Shown piece after piece: positions 49,335 through 58,377 of a stretch of 64,000 bases of DNA. Below the pieces are notes generated by a model. That model was not told the DNA's origin and did no database searches. It was given only the letters and a program-made list of their open reading frames with translations. The stretch spans positions 1 through 64,000 of the forward strand of contig CAMCLK010000016.1 of NCBI GenBank assembly GCA_945875585.1, given 5' to 3'. The position numbers and the translations under genes were made by a program. Origin of the DNA: Candidatus Kuenenia stuttgartensis. GTDB taxonomy: Bacteria > Planctomycetota > Planctomycetia > Gemmatales > Gemmataceae. Positions within the stretch are counted from its first letter, which is position 1. Each line of letters begins with the position of its first letter.

Positions 49335-50018
49335 ATGCGCATTGATGTCCTGACTCTGTTTCCAGGCATGTTCCAAGGATACTTGGAAGAAAGTCTGGTC
49401 AAGAAAGCCCGACATAAGGGCATTCTGGACATTCGCGTGCAGAACCTGCGGGATTGGGCCGAGGGTGTTCACCGTGTGGTGGATGACCGGCCCTACGGTG
49501 GTGGCCCGGGTATGGTTTTGATGTGCCCGCCAATTTACCGCGCCATTGAAGAATTGCGCGGAGATGGTGATCAACCCACGCTGATCATGCTGAGCCCAGC
49601 TGGTGAGCGCCTGACTCAGGCCCGTGTGGCCGATCTGGCGCGCAAACCGCGGCTAATCTTGATGTGTGGACGGTACGAGGGCTTCGACGATCGCATTCGC
49701 CAAGGGCTAAACCCCTTGGTGATCTCGGTGGGTGACTACGTGTGCAATGGTGGCGAAGCCCCGGCCATGGTGCTTATCGATGCGGTCGCCCGGCTGATTC
49801 CCGGCTTTCTGGGTGACCCGGAAAGCGCAGAGGAAGAATCGCACAGCGAACCGGGGTGGTTGGAATACCCCCAGTTTACGCGCCCGCGAGTGTTTCGGGA
49901 CATGGCCGTTCCCGAGATATTGCTGGAAGGGAATCATCAGGCCATCGCGGCGTGGCGCCGTGAAAAGGCTCGAGATCGCAGTGGTGGCGGAACCGGGGAA
50001 TTACCCTCCACACCGTGA
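49335..50018 (+). CDS. trmD: tRNA (guanine-N1)-methyltransferase
   Basis: A 227-residue SPOUT enzyme methylating G37 of tRNAs with a 3' G36, preventing frameshifts. MRIDVLTLFPGMFQGYLEESLVKKA is the usual N-terminus. DDRPYGGGPGMVL, CGRYEGFDDRI, ISVGDYVCNGGEAPAMVLIDAVARLIPG and the C-terminal EIPxxLLxGNH equivalent VPEILLEGNHQAIAAWRREKA complete the family pattern. The ATG at 49335 has AGGTG upstream and is favoured over a GTG 6 codons earlier. It follows rpsP by 22 bases. Confidence 0.97.
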   Translation: MRIDVLTLFPGMFQGYLEESLVKKARHKGILDIRVQNLRDWAEGVHRVVDDRPYGGGPGMVLMCPPIYRAIEELRGDGDQPTLIMLSPAGERLTQARVADLARKPRLILMCGRYEGFDDRIRQGLNPLVISVGDYVCNGGEAPAMVLIDAVARLIPGFLGDPESAEEESHSEPGWLEYPQFTRPRVFRDMAVPEILLEGNHQAIAAWRREKARDRSGGGTGELPSTP

Positions 50019-50062
50019 ACCTGTTAGACTTGATTTTTGACTCGACATGAAAGGGACCTGCC

Positions 50063-50470
50063 ATGAAGAACGCCGTACTCGCCCGCATTGACGACCAAGT
50101 AGCGGAACACGCCCGCAAGATGTCTGAAAATGCCAAGATCGCACGTGTTATTGCTCCATTTCAGGTGGGCGACACCATCGATGTGCATCTGCGCATTCTG
50201 GAAGGCGAAAAAGAACGCAATCAGGTGTTCAGCGGCGTTGTGATTTCAAAAAAGGGAATGGGCGCCAACGAGGCATTCTCCGTTCGTCGTATTGTTCAGG
50301 GTGAAGGCGTGGAAAGAACGTTCCCGCTGCACAGCCCACTCATCGCAAAGCTCGACGTCCGCCGCACCGGTGCTGTACGTCGCGCCAAGCTTTATTACCT
50401 GCGCGACCGCGTGGGTAAGGCTACCCGCCTCCGCGAACGCAAACCCAAGCCGGGCGCAGCCAAGGCGTAA
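50063..50470 (+). CDS. rplS: Large ribosomal subunit protein L19
   Basis: A 135-residue 50S protein at the 30S-50S interface. [86 protein letters not shown] is the L19 pattern. The C-terminus has a short basic Lys/Pro/Ala extension. GAAAGGGA lies about 8 bases before the ATG. It ends the ffh-rpsP-trmD-rplS order and is followed 13 bases later by yraN. Confidence 0.97.
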   Translation: MKNAVLARIDDQVAEHARKMSENAKIARVIAPFQVGDTIDVHLRILEGEKERNQVFSGVVISKKGMGANEAFSVRRIVQGEGVERTFPLHSPLIAKLDVRRTGAVRRAKLYYLRDRVGKATRLRERKPKPGAAKA

Positions 50471-50483
50471 TGTTTGAATACCA

Positions 50484-50906
50484 TTGGATGGGTCTGCTCC
50501 AGACCGACAACCTCAGCGCCCATGGTGGCGGCGCTGGTGGGGTAGTCGGTCTGAGCGTAGGGCTTGGCAATGGGCAAGGCGGCGAGGTTGGACTCTGGTA
50601 GCACGTAACGTTTCGTGCCACCTAGGTGAATTGGATGTAGTGGCTCTCGATGGCACCACACTGGTGATTCTCGAAGTCCGGTCCACCTCCGGAACCGACC
50701 CCTCTGTTCCGGCAGCATCTGTCGATCACGAGAAACAACGGCGGTTGTCGCGCATGGCGCTATGGTTTCGTCGCCGTTACCACCTTCAAGCTCTCGATTT
50801 ACGCCTCGATGTTCTGGCTATTTCCTGGCCTAAGGGTCAGGACCCAGTCTTCGAACACCATCCCAATGCCTTTACCATTCAGGAATCCTCCGTGCTGGAC
50901 GGGTGA
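50484..50906 (+). CDS. YraN/UPF0102 nuclease-fold protein
   Basis: A 140-residue protein of the UPF0102 family, a restriction-endonuclease-like fold of unknown cellular role. GSRSERRAWQWARRRGWTLVARNVSCHLGELDVVALDGTTLVILEVRS gives the G-E-x-D...E-V-R-S active-site pattern with Glu, Asp and Glu in order, where K is replaced by R in the usual EVK. It probably starts at TTG 50484, because a stop codon lies three codons upstream and no ATG or GTG occurs before the conserved region. The Trp-rich beginning (PWWRRWWG) is unusual. It follows rplS as in several phyla. Confidence 0.85.
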   Translation: MDGSAPDRQPQRPWWRRWWGSRSERRAWQWARRRGWTLVARNVSCHLGELDVVALDGTTLVILEVRSTSGTDPSVPAASVDHEKQRRLSRMALWFRRRYHLQALDLRLDVLAISWPKGQDPVFEHHPNAFTIQESSVLDG

Positions 50907-50909
50907 ATC

Positions 50910-51671
50910 ATGGCATCATCCATCCTCCCGCAGTGGCCAAGAACCGATCTGCACAATCTGCATTGCCCCGCCTCGGAAACAGCCCTTGTGCTGTCGTTCA
51001 GGACAACTGTTCCACTTGAAGACAAAGACCTCTGTCTAGCACTGCTCGATCCATCCGAACGCGCCCGATGGGATAGACTGAAATCAGCCAAGGCCAGCGA
51101 TGAATTTCTGGCAGGCCGCTCATTTCTGCGACGTGTCCTTGGCCAGTTGACCGGGCGCGACCCTGCCCATGTGAAATTTGACTACAACCCCATGGGGCGG
51201 CCAGAATTGGCTGTCGGGATGCCTCGACTGGGTTTCAACCTATCACACTCCCATGGCCTTGGACTGCTTGGGGTGGCCCAAACAGAACGCGTGGGGATCG
51301 ACCTTGAAGAGATCCGGCCCATGGCCGACCTGCTAGGGTTGGCACGCCGTTACTTTGCACCGGCGGAGTTGGCTGCACTTGAGATACTGGCCCCGCCCGC
51401 AAGACTCGAGCGGTTTTTCAGCATCTGGACCAGTAAGGAAGCATTCATCAAGGCACACGGCGCAGGGGTTGGCTACGGCCTTGAGCGTGTGGAAATCGCC
51501 ATGGGAAACGATGGAACGCCCTTCTTTGCCCAATTAGCAGAAAATGATCACCCACAAGATTGGAGTCTTATCCGTCTGGAACCAGCAACCGGCTTTCCGG
51601 CAGCCTTGGTTTTGCAAGGCAGAAGCCGCGCGGTGAGCTGTTACCACATCGAATTCACCCGCGCGAATTGA
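50910..51671 (+). CDS. 4'-phosphopantetheinyl transferase, Sfp type
   Basis: A 253-residue two-lobed enzyme activating carrier proteins with the phosphopantetheine arm of CoA. GRPELA, FNLSHSHGLGLLGVA and VGIDLEEIRP are the N-lobe motifs, the last with the Mg-binding Asp and Glu. FFSIWTSKEAFIKAHGAGVGYGLERVE is the P3 motif (W-(T/S)-x-K-E-(A/S)-x-x-K). This is the broad Sfp class, not AcpS, so it may serve polyketide, peptide or fatty-acid carrier proteins. None is encoded here. It starts 3 bases after yraN. Confidence 0.93.
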   Translation: MASSILPQWPRTDLHNLHCPASETALVLSFRTTVPLEDKDLCLALLDPSERARWDRLKSAKASDEFLAGRSFLRRVLGQLTGRDPAHVKFDYNPMGRPELAVGMPRLGFNLSHSHGLGLLGVAQTERVGIDLEEIRPMADLLGLARRYFAPAELAALEILAPPARLERFFSIWTSKEAFIKAHGAGVGYGLERVEIAMGNDGTPFFAQLAENDHPQDWSLIRLEPATGFPAALVLQGRSRAVSCYHIEFTRAN

Positions 51672-51767
51672 CCCGACAGCAATGGATCAATGGACGAACG
51701 GGCCAATCGCTTCTAGGATTGACCACAATGGCCTTGGATTTCCTACGGTCCCCGGACGGGCTGGGTG

Positions 51768-52913
51768 ATGGCGAAGAAGAACGACAAGCACGAGCCTGTA
51801 CAAGAGGTCAGCAAGAATGCTGATCAGCTAAAGCAAGTTCGTGATAAAATCGATCAACTCGATCGGCAGATCCTGAAGCTGATCAACGAGCGTGCTGGTC
51901 ACGCCGGCGAAATTGGCCGCCTGAAGAATCTGGCGGGTGAAGAGATTTTTTCACCTGTGCGTGAAGAGGAAGTCCTCAAACACGTGCTCGCGCTGCATCA
52001 GGAACAAGGTGGCCCGCTCGATCCAGGCACCATTCGCGCGGTATTCCGCGAAATCATGTCGGGTTCTCGCGCCCTGCAAAAAGTGCTGAAGGTTGCCTAC
52101 TTGGGGCCGGAGTTCTCGTTCAGCCACCTTGCCGCTATTGAGCGTTTTGGCCAAGCGGTAGACCTTGTGGCGGTAGGAAGCATCAGCACGGTGTTTGAAG
52201 AAGTTCAGCGCGGCCATGTCGATTTTGGCGTGGTACCCGTCGAAAATTCCACCGATGGCCGCGTCGCCGACACACTCGACATGTTCCTGCGCATGCCACA
52301 GGTGATCATTTCGAACGAAGTACGGCTTCAGGTTCACCACAACCTGATGGCCCAGTGCGACCAGCAAGACATCCGGCGTATTTACAGCAAGCCCCAAGCG
52401 TTGTCTCAGTGCCGGAACTGGTTGTCCAAAAACGTCCCACATGCCAAACAGGTGGAAGTATCGAGCACAGCCACAGCAGCGGAACTGGCGCAGCGCGAGC
52501 CCGGAGCCGCCGCGGTTGCCAGCCGTCAGGCAGCCAGCCGCTACGGTTTGCGTCTGCTCTTCAGCGACATTGAAGATTATCCAGACAACGAAACTCGATT
52601 TGCCATTGTCGGGCGTCACAAGTGTGGCAAGGGCAGCACCGACAAGACAAGTATTGTTTTCCGTATCAGCCATGCGCCGGGAGCGCTGGTGGGGGCGTTG
52701 GATCTATTCCGGGAAGCGAAAATCAACCTGACATGGATTGAATCGTTTCCCGCGCGTTCAGGCCGGACTGAAAAGCTCGAGTACCTGTTTTTCATCGATC
52801 TTGAGGGGCATCAGGACGAGCCAAAGGTAGCCAAGGCCCTGAAGGGTCTGGCCAGCATCTGCAGCGACCTGCGGATTCTGGGTTCGTACCCTGTGTCCCC
52901 CATGCCATCCTGA
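51768..52913 (+). CDS. pheA: Bifunctional chorismate mutase/prephenate dehydratase
   Basis: A 381-residue enzyme converting chorismate to phenylpyruvate. Residues 18-105 are the AroQ-type chorismate mutase (LKQVRDKIDQLDRQILKLINERAGHAGEIGRLK). The prephenate dehydratase domain follows: VAYLGPEFSFSHLAA, DFGVVPVENSTDGRV, SKPQALSQCRNWL and the catalytic DNETRFAIVG. A C-terminal ACT domain (TSIVFRISHAPGALVGALDLFREAKINLTWIESFPARSG) should bind phenylalanine; the usual ESRP motif reads ESFP. The ATG at 51768 directly follows GTG at 51765, and the upstream site is weak. DAHP synthase follows by 44 bases. Confidence 0.94.
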   Translation: MAKKNDKHEPVQEVSKNADQLKQVRDKIDQLDRQILKLINERAGHAGEIGRLKNLAGEEIFSPVREEEVLKHVLALHQEQGGPLDPGTIRAVFREIMSGSRALQKVLKVAYLGPEFSFSHLAAIERFGQAVDLVAVGSISTVFEEVQRGHVDFGVVPVENSTDGRVADTLDMFLRMPQVIISNEVRLQVHHNLMAQCDQQDIRRIYSKPQALSQCRNWLSKNVPHAKQVEVSSTATAAELAQREPGAAAVASRQAASRYGLRLLFSDIEDYPDNETRFAIVGRHKCGKGSTDKTSIVFRISHAPGALVGALDLFREAKINLTWIESFPARSGRTEKLEYLFFIDLEGHQDEPKVAKALKGLASICSDLRILGSYPVSPMPS

Positions 52914-52957
52914 CCCATTTCGCACAATTCCACCATCTGATAGGTTGAAGAGCCACC

Positions 52958-53992
52958 ATGATCATTGTCCTTAAGCCCGACTCGACGCCTGAACAACTGG
53001 AAGCGCTGATCGCGCGCGTCAAGGAACTGGGCCTGCGTTATCACCTCAGCCAAGGCGAGCAACGCACTATCGTTGGAATCATTGGCGAGGAAGACAAACT
53101 TCAGATTCAACCGCTCGCCGCTATGCCCGGCGTGGAGCAGGTTCTGCCGATTTTGAAGCCGTTCAAGCTAGCCAGTCGCCAAATGCACCCTTCTGACACC
53201 GTGGTGACGGTCAAGGCTGGCGGGACTGGCCCCACCGTTCGCCTTGGTGGCGGATATGTCGCTATGATCGCTGGCCCTTGCGCGGTTGAAGGCGAAGAGA
53301 TTTTGGCGGAGATCGCTCGGGCTGTTAAAGCTTCGGGCGCCAGCATCCTGCGTGGTGGAGCGTTCAAGCCGCGCACCAGCCCATATTCATTCCAAGGAAT
53401 GGGTGAACCAGGCCTGAAAATCCTCCGCGATGTCGGCCATTCTCTGGGCATGCCGGTTGTCACAGAGGTCATGGACCCTCGTCAGGTACCCCTTGTTGAA
53501 CGCTACGCCGACATGTTCCAGATCGGCGCCCGCAACATGCAAAACTTCGACCTGCTCCGCGAAGTTGGCCAGTGCCGTAAGCCTGTGCTGCTGAAGCGCG
53601 GTATGGCTGCATCGGTCAAGGACCTGCTGCTGTCTGCTGAGTACGTTCTTTCTGAAGGCAACGAACAGGTTATATTGTGCGAGCGCGGCGTTCGCACCTT
53701 TGAAGATTCCACACGTAATATGCTCGACATGTCGGCAGTGCCGAATGCCCAAGGCCAAAGCCACCTGCCGATTATTGTCGACCCCAGCCATGCGACCGGT
53801 CGCCCCGACCTTATTCCCGCCATGGCGCGCGCGTCCATTGCGGCAGGCGCGGACGGTGTGCATGTTGAAGTGCATAGCGCGCCCGAAAAAGCCATGTCCG
53901 ACGGCGCCCAAGCGCTCCGTCCACCCCAGTTCGACGCCCTGATGCAATCACTTAAGGCCATTGCCGCGGTGGTTGGCAAAACCTTCAACTGA
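52958..53992 (+). CDS. aroF: 3-deoxy-7-phosphoheptulonate (DAHP) synthase, type I-beta
   Basis: A 344-residue enzyme condensing phosphoenolpyruvate and erythrose-4-phosphate at the start of the shikimate pathway. Residues 1-70 form a ferredoxin-like regulatory domain ([25 protein letters not shown]), as in the Thermotoga enzyme. The barrel has [86 protein letters not shown] and [10 protein letters not shown]. Metal ligands Cys (GPC), His (SHATG) and Glu (VEVH) are present. It sits directly after pheA, pairing pathway entry with the phenylalanine branch. Confidence 0.95.
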   Translation: MIIVLKPDSTPEQLEALIARVKELGLRYHLSQGEQRTIVGIIGEEDKLQIQPLAAMPGVEQVLPILKPFKLASRQMHPSDTVVTVKAGGTGPTVRLGGGYVAMIAGPCAVEGEEILAEIARAVKASGASILRGGAFKPRTSPYSFQGMGEPGLKILRDVGHSLGMPVVTEVMDPRQVPLVERYADMFQIGARNMQNFDLLREVGQCRKPVLLKRGMAASVKDLLLSAEYVLSEGNEQVILCERGVRTFEDSTRNMLDMSAVPNAQGQSHLPIIVDPSHATGRPDLIPAMARASIAAGADGVHVEVHSAPEKAMSDGAQALRPPQFDALMQSLKAIAAVVGKTFN

Positions 53993-54011
53993 CCCTTCGA
54001 GGACACGAAAG

Positions 54012-54782
54012 ATGCGCAAGAAGTTTGTAGCCGGCAACTGGAAAATGAACACCGATGCTGCCCGCGCCGCCGAGTTGGCAGCACAGGTAGTCGCTGGATT
54101 CGTGGCTCAACCCGGCTGGGCGGAAAAGGTGCAGGTCGCTTTGTGCCCTCCCTTTCCATACCTCGGCATCGTGGCTCAGGCCGTGAAAGGCTCGCCCGTT
54201 CACCTTGGTGCACAGAACTGCCACCACGAGGCCAGTGGCGCGTACACCGGCGAAGTCTCACCCGTGATGCTGCACGATACGGGCTGTCATTATGTGATTC
54301 TTGGCCACTCGGAACGCCGCCACAAAATGGGCGAGACCGATGCCCAGATCAACCTGAAGGTCAAAGCAGCCCTGCAGAACAACCTCACGGTCATTCTGTG
54401 CGTGGGCGAAACCCTCACGGAACGTCAGGAACAACGCACACTGGCGGTTCTTCAGTCCCAGTTCCATGGTTGCTGCCATGGCCTCTCACGCGACGCCATG
54501 GCCAAGGTGGTGCTGGCTTATGAACCCGTGTGGGCCATTGGTACCGGCCACAATGCCACGCCCGAGCAGGCTCAGGAAGCGCACGCTTTTCTGCGCAGTC
54601 GCGTCAGCGAAGAATTCGGCCCAGATGTCGCAGGGCGTACCCAGATTCTTTACGGCGGAAGCCTTGTGCCCGACAACGCTCCACAGCTTCTTTCCCAACC
54701 AGACGTCGATGGCGGCCTGATTGGTGGCGCCAGCCTCGATGCAGCCCGCTTCCTCAAGATCATTGAGGCAGGCGCTCGATAG
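54012..54782 (+). CDS. tpiA: Triosephosphate isomerase
   Basis: A 256-residue TIM barrel interconverting dihydroxyacetone phosphate and glyceraldehyde-3-phosphate. RKKFVAGNWKMN holds Asn and Lys; LGAQNCHHEASGAYTGEVS, YVILGHSERRHKMGE with catalytic His, VVLAYEPVWAIGTG with catalytic Glu, LYGGSLVPDNA and GGASLDAARFLKI are all present. The ATG at 54012 has GAGG upstream and gives the family length. It follows DAHP synthase by 19 bases. No gap or pgk gene is adjacent. Confidence 0.97.
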   Translation: MRKKFVAGNWKMNTDAARAAELAAQVVAGFVAQPGWAEKVQVALCPPFPYLGIVAQAVKGSPVHLGAQNCHHEASGAYTGEVSPVMLHDTGCHYVILGHSERRHKMGETDAQINLKVKAALQNNLTVILCVGETLTERQEQRTLAVLQSQFHGCCHGLSRDAMAKVVLAYEPVWAIGTGHNATPEQAQEAHAFLRSRVSEEFGPDVAGRTQILYGGSLVPDNAPQLLSQPDVDGGLIGGASLDAARFLKIIEAGAR

Positions 54783-54884
54783 CATTCGACATCCAGAACT
54801 ATTCCCCTTGAATCGCGTGCCTCGGTGCGCGAATATCAGGGTAGTTTCTCCCCCATGGCATGGATGCTCGCGAGGGAGGTCAGG

Positions 54885-55979
54885 ATGACCCGTGCAAATT
54901 CCGATTCAGATGCCTCAGGTATTCTGAAAGATTCCGATCGTATTGCCCATGGCCGCAAAGTTCTGCGTGCTGAGGCCGCTGCCTTAGAAGCCGTGGCCGC
55001 GCGGTTGGACTGCCGCTTTGAACAAGCGATCGACATGCTTTCAAGTGCCGCCAACCTCGGCGCTGGCCGCATTGCCATCACTGGCGTGGGTAAATCTGCC
55101 GACGTCGGCCAAAAAATTGCGGGCACGTTTAACAGCACCGGCACCCGGGCCTATGTGCTCGATCCCACCCGTGCGGTGCATGGCGATCTGGGAATGGTGC
55201 ATCCAAGCGATGTGGCTTTGGTGCTTTCGCATTCAGGTGAAAGCGAAGAAATCCTCAAGCTGCTCGACCCTCTGATCGATCTGGCCAGTGGCGTGGTTGG
55301 AATTACCGGCAGGCCTCACAGCACTCTGGCCGCACGGGCGGATATTGCCTTGGTGTACGGCCCTCTTGAAGAAGTTTGCCCGCTTGGCTTGGCACCCAGC
55401 GCCAGCACCACGGCCATGATTGCCCTAGGCGATGCCCTAGCTTTTGGTTTGAGCCGGGAACGCAGCTTCACACCCGAAGAATTTGCCCGGTTTCACCCAG
55501 CGGGCAGCCTTGGCAAACGCTTGGCACGCGTGGAAAAAGTCATGCGCCAAGGCGATGAATTGCGCTTGGCACCAGCTCATCACACCATCAGGCAGGTGTT
55601 TGCCGAAGCTCGCCTGCGCGGTAGACGCACAGGTGCCGTGATGCTTGTTAATCCGTCCGGTGTACTAACAGGCATCTTCACCGATTCAGACCTTGCCAGG
55701 CTTATCGAACGGCGCGAGGAAAACGCGCTCGATGAACCTATTCACCGTCGAATGACGGCAAATCCGACCACGGTGCCGGCAGGCACGCGCGTGGAAGAAG
55801 CGCTGGAACTGATGCGGCGGCGCAAAATATCGGAATTGCCAGTCGTGAATGGCGAAGGGCACCCCGTGGGCATCCTCGACATTACTGACCTATTAGGACT
55901 TTCAGCGCTGGAGCTGGGCGGAAACCGCCGCGACAGTACGCCGCCCATCGTCCGCTTGCCCGACCGCGAGGCAGCTTAA
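54885..55979 (+). CDS. kdsD: Arabinose-5-phosphate isomerase
   Basis: A 364-residue enzyme converting ribulose-5-phosphate to arabinose-5-phosphate, the first step to Kdo for lipopolysaccharide. Residues 40-195 are a SIS domain (ITGVGKSADVGQKIAGTFNSTGTRAYVLDPTRAVHGDLGMV, LSHSGESEEILKLL, PSASTTAMIALGDALA). FHPAGSLGKRL leads to two CBS domains (about 220-350). The ATG at 54885 follows GGGAGGTCAGG; a GTG 20 codons upstream gives a non-family leader. Presence of kdsD supports an outer membrane with Kdo-containing LPS. It ends the rightward run beginning at ffh. Confidence 0.94.
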   Translation: MTRANSDSDASGILKDSDRIAHGRKVLRAEAAALEAVAARLDCRFEQAIDMLSSAANLGAGRIAITGVGKSADVGQKIAGTFNSTGTRAYVLDPTRAVHGDLGMVHPSDVALVLSHSGESEEILKLLDPLIDLASGVVGITGRPHSTLAARADIALVYGPLEEVCPLGLAPSASTTAMIALGDALAFGLSRERSFTPEEFARFHPAGSLGKRLARVEKVMRQGDELRLAPAHHTIRQVFAEARLRGRRTGAVMLVNPSGVLTGIFTDSDLARLIERREENALDEPIHRRMTANPTTVPAGTRVEEALELMRRRKISELPVVNGEGHPVGILDITDLLGLSALELGGNRRDSTPPIVRLPDREAA

Positions 55980-56005
55980 GGCGTAACTATTTTTGTTTGA
56001 AGAAA

Positions 56006-56086
56006 ACCGGCGGGACGCCGGTTCCACCAACCAAACAACCAATTCTATCCGATTTCATCATGTAGTGGGACCGGCGTCCCGCCGGT
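56006..56086. repeat. Fold-back repeat, copy 1
   Basis: ACCGGCGGGACGCCGGT (56006-56022) is exactly reverse-complementary to ACCGGCGTCCCGCCGGT (56070-56086). The 47-base centre contains CCAC...GTGG and a run of CCAA/AAC triplets. Each 17-base arm is itself an imperfect palindrome. The 81-base unit is repeated at 56147. It resembles the short REP-like repeats abundant in planctomycete genomes. Confidence 0.8.
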
Positions 56087-56146
56087 CTGCCTTTTAACTC
56101 GGCAGTTTGAAAAGTATGGCAGTGGCTCAGGTTCTGTCTGAAGAAA

Positions 56147-56235
56147 ACCGGCGGGACGCCGGTTCCACAAACCAAACAAACAAACAACAAATTCCATCCA
56201 ATTTCATCATATAGTGGGACCGGCGTCCCGCCGGT
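56147..56235. repeat. Fold-back repeat, copy 2
   Basis: The same 17-base arms lie at 56147-56163 and 56219-56235. The centre differs from copy 1 by point changes and by an added AACAAAC block of about 8 bases. The flanking GAAGAAA before the left arm is also shared. The two copies are 60 bases apart and fill the gap after kdsD, where they could act as a terminator or processing structure. Confidence 0.8.
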
Positions 56236-56308
56236 CTGTCAGACCGCAAACCTAATCCAACGCGATTCAGCGCGAAAACCTTTGGCTTTGCGCGGTGAAT
56301 TATTGATA

Positions 56309-57628
56309 TTATTCGCCTGCCTTGGCTTCGCGATCCAGGCTGCCCACCAACGCCAGATCCCGGCTGCCTAGGCGCTCGGCTTGCTTGGGTGCCGTGGTGA
56401 CCGTGACAACCATCTGGTTGCCATCGGGCCAGGCCACCAGATAAAAATTCTGCATCACATCCACGCCTTCCATTTTGCCTACAACGGACCAACGATAGAT
56501 GTATCTTTTGTCGCCTGAAGGCACTTCGCCGCCCTGCAACTCCTTGGCGGGCTCCCAACCGGGTATGCGACCCATGGCTTCCTTGAACGCTTCGGGCGAC
56601 ATGGGTTTGCCATTTTCAGCCTTGGTCCACTGCGAAAGCGTGGCCTGTGCCAGAAAATCGCCCTTGTCCATCAGGCGCAATACAAGATGGCTGTTGGCCT
56701 TAGCCACCATGTGCCAGTCGCGAGCATGCAGCAGTTCAAAACGCCCTTTATCGTCTTTGTAATCGATGGCCAGTTGCACATCCGATGGCTCAAATCCCTT
56801 GGGCACCGATACCAGAGCAGGATCACCCAGCACCGTCGGTGTGGGTATCAATTTCCGTTGAATCATAATGGTGGCGTCCACCGTCACCGCCGGGCTGGCT
56901 GGTCCCGCTTCGCGCTCGTCCTTTTGCCTCCAGCGGGCCGCAACAACTCTTCCCGCAGCCACGTCGTATGTCAGCGAGGCATCGAATTCAACGCGCACGG
57001 TGGCACCGATTTCAATTCCGGTTGCGCGCCCGGATACTTGAATGGTCGCCTTGTCGCCGACGATCGATACCAAACGTGCTTTCACAGCATGCTCAGCCAA
57101 TCCTTCAAAATGCCCCAATGCCTGCACCACAGAAGGAGGAACATCCCATGTGGATTCCACAGCCATACTTTTGCCGGGAATGATTCCCGCCAAAGCCAAG
57201 CTGTCGAGGTGTTCTGCCACCAGTTCCAGTTCTTCGCGGCGTAAGGCACCAGCAGGCGCATAGTGCGAGGTCTGGTCCTTGATGCGCTGCAAAATGATCA
57301 AACGGTGGTCGTCTCGTAGCGTGCGTTCTCCCGGATTGCCCTCCACAGAAATGGTGGCTTTGGCCGTGGAGTAATTGCGCGCGGCCTTCAAGGCCTCTGC
57401 GGGTGGGCCACCTGCAAGTATGCGTTCGGCGTAGACGTGCTCGGCACGTGCCACCAGCTTCAAGGGAACCATTTTTGCGTCTTGAATAACGCGTATTTCG
57501 CCTGTGAGGCTCAGTTCCTGACGGATTTCGTAGCATTGATCGGTAGCTAGATCGTCACGCAGCAAAACCCCGCCCGCCTGACTTGGCATCACCAGAATCA
57601 GTGCGCCCCAGATCAAAGTTATCAACAT
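56309..57628 (-). CDS. Secreted protein of unknown function
   Basis: A 439-residue exported protein. A signal peptide (MLITLIWGALILVMPSQAGG) is followed by beta-rich sequence: YEIRQELSLTGEIRV, LKLVARAEHVYAERIL, then RTLRDDHRLIILQR. A middle block (IQVSGRATGIEIGATVRVEFDASLTYDVAAGRVVAARWRQKDEREAGP) resembles periplasmic lipoprotein-carrier-like or YceI-like beta folds only loosely. A C-terminal part (GRFELLHARDWHMVA, FLAQATLSQW, WSVVGKMEGVDVMQNFYLVAWPDGNQMVVTVT) could be a second domain. I do not recognise a named family. GAGGG precedes the ATG. Confidence 0.75.
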   Translation of the reverse strand: MLITLIWGALILVMPSQAGGVLLRDDLATDQCYEIRQELSLTGEIRVIQDAKMVPLKLVARAEHVYAERILAGGPPAEALKAARNYSTAKATISVEGNPGERTLRDDHRLIILQRIKDQTSHYAPAGALRREELELVAEHLDSLALAGIIPGKSMAVESTWDVPPSVVQALGHFEGLAEHAVKARLVSIVGDKATIQVSGRATGIEIGATVRVEFDASLTYDVAAGRVVAARWRQKDEREAGPASPAVTVDATIMIQRKLIPTPTVLGDPALVSVPKGFEPSDVQLAIDYKDDKGRFELLHARDWHMVAKANSHLVLRLMDKGDFLAQATLSQWTKAENGKPMSPEAFKEAMGRIPGWEPAKELQGGEVPSGDKRYIYRWSVVGKMEGVDVMQNFYLVAWPDGNQMVVTVTTAPKQAERLGSRDLALVGSLDREAKAGE

Positions 57629-57753
57629 GGCCCGGCCCTCAGCATGTGCTCAATCAACAATGGATCGGCACATACATCGGGATTGCGGCCCAACTCAAGT
57701 CGAAATAGTGCAGCGGATCGATGCTTGACTAGCGACTACTATGGCGGAGCGCT

Positions 57754-58227
57754 TCAAGGGGTCGGTGCGGGCACAAAGGTGAGTGCCGCCGAGTTCATGC
57801 AGTACCGTTGCCCGGTGGGCTTGGGGCCATCCGGAAACACGTGGCCTAGGTGCGCATGGCACCGACGGCAAACCACCTCGGTACGGGTCATGAACAGGCT
57901 CCAGTCTTCCACCAGGGCCACTGATTCTGCCGTGGCTGGCTGATAAAAACTGGGCCAGCCGGTACCAGATTCGAATTTGGTTTCAGACGCAAAAAGAGGG
58001 GCGTCGCAGCAGACGCAGCGGTACTCACCCGCCTGTTTGTTGTCCCAAAGGGCGCCCGTGAAAGCCCGCTCCGTGCCTTTCTTGCGCGTAACTTTAAACT
58101 GTTCGGGAGTGAGTTGCTCCCGCCACTCCGCGTCGGTCTTGGTCACTTCAGGCTTCTGACTCACGGTTGGTACTCCTCCGCATCCGGTCGACACCAAGGC
58201 CAACACCACCATTGTCCTGATTTTCAT
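57754..58227 (-). CDS. msrB: Lipoprotein peptide-methionine (R)-S-oxide reductase MsrB
   Basis: A 157-residue MsrB repairing the R-epimer of methionine sulphoxide. The N-terminus is a lipoprotein signal, MKIRTMVVLALVSTGC, with Cys16 as lipid site, so the enzyme is anchored in the periplasm. The MsrB domain begins EWREQLTPEQFKVTRKKGTERAFTG. The zinc cysteines are in CVCCDAPLF and CRRCHAHLGHVF. SGTGWPSFYQP and the catalytic Cys in RYCMNSAAL complete it. GAGGAGG precedes the ATG. It may protect exported proteins from oxidation; no msrA is in the window. Confidence 0.95.
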   Translation of the reverse strand: MKIRTMVVLALVSTGCGGVPTVSQKPEVTKTDAEWREQLTPEQFKVTRKKGTERAFTGALWDNKQAGEYRCVCCDAPLFASETKFESGTGWPSFYQPATAESVALVEDWSLFMTRTEVVCRRCHAHLGHVFPDGPKPTGQRYCMNSAALTFVPAPTP

Positions 58228-58377
58228 GGCATCGCCCTCCTCAAGAAAATGATAAGGCCACAGCAGACGATGACAGCCAGATAAACAGGCTCAGAGACCT
58301 TCAATTCAAGAAGGCTTCCGCTAACCTTGATCTTATGATCTTGTTCACACAGACCATTTCGGGGGATTTCGAAACCC

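Larger units (their letters stand above)
55980..56308. other. Intergenic region with fold-back repeats
   Basis: The 329 bases between convergent kdsD and the next leftward gene hold the two repeats described above and no gene. Short frames reading GTGVPPVF here come from the repeats. Confidence 0.6.

Noticed and set aside
55987-56190. Short GTGVPPVF-type open frames
   Set aside because: They arise from translating the fold-back repeats and recur in the same form at each copy.
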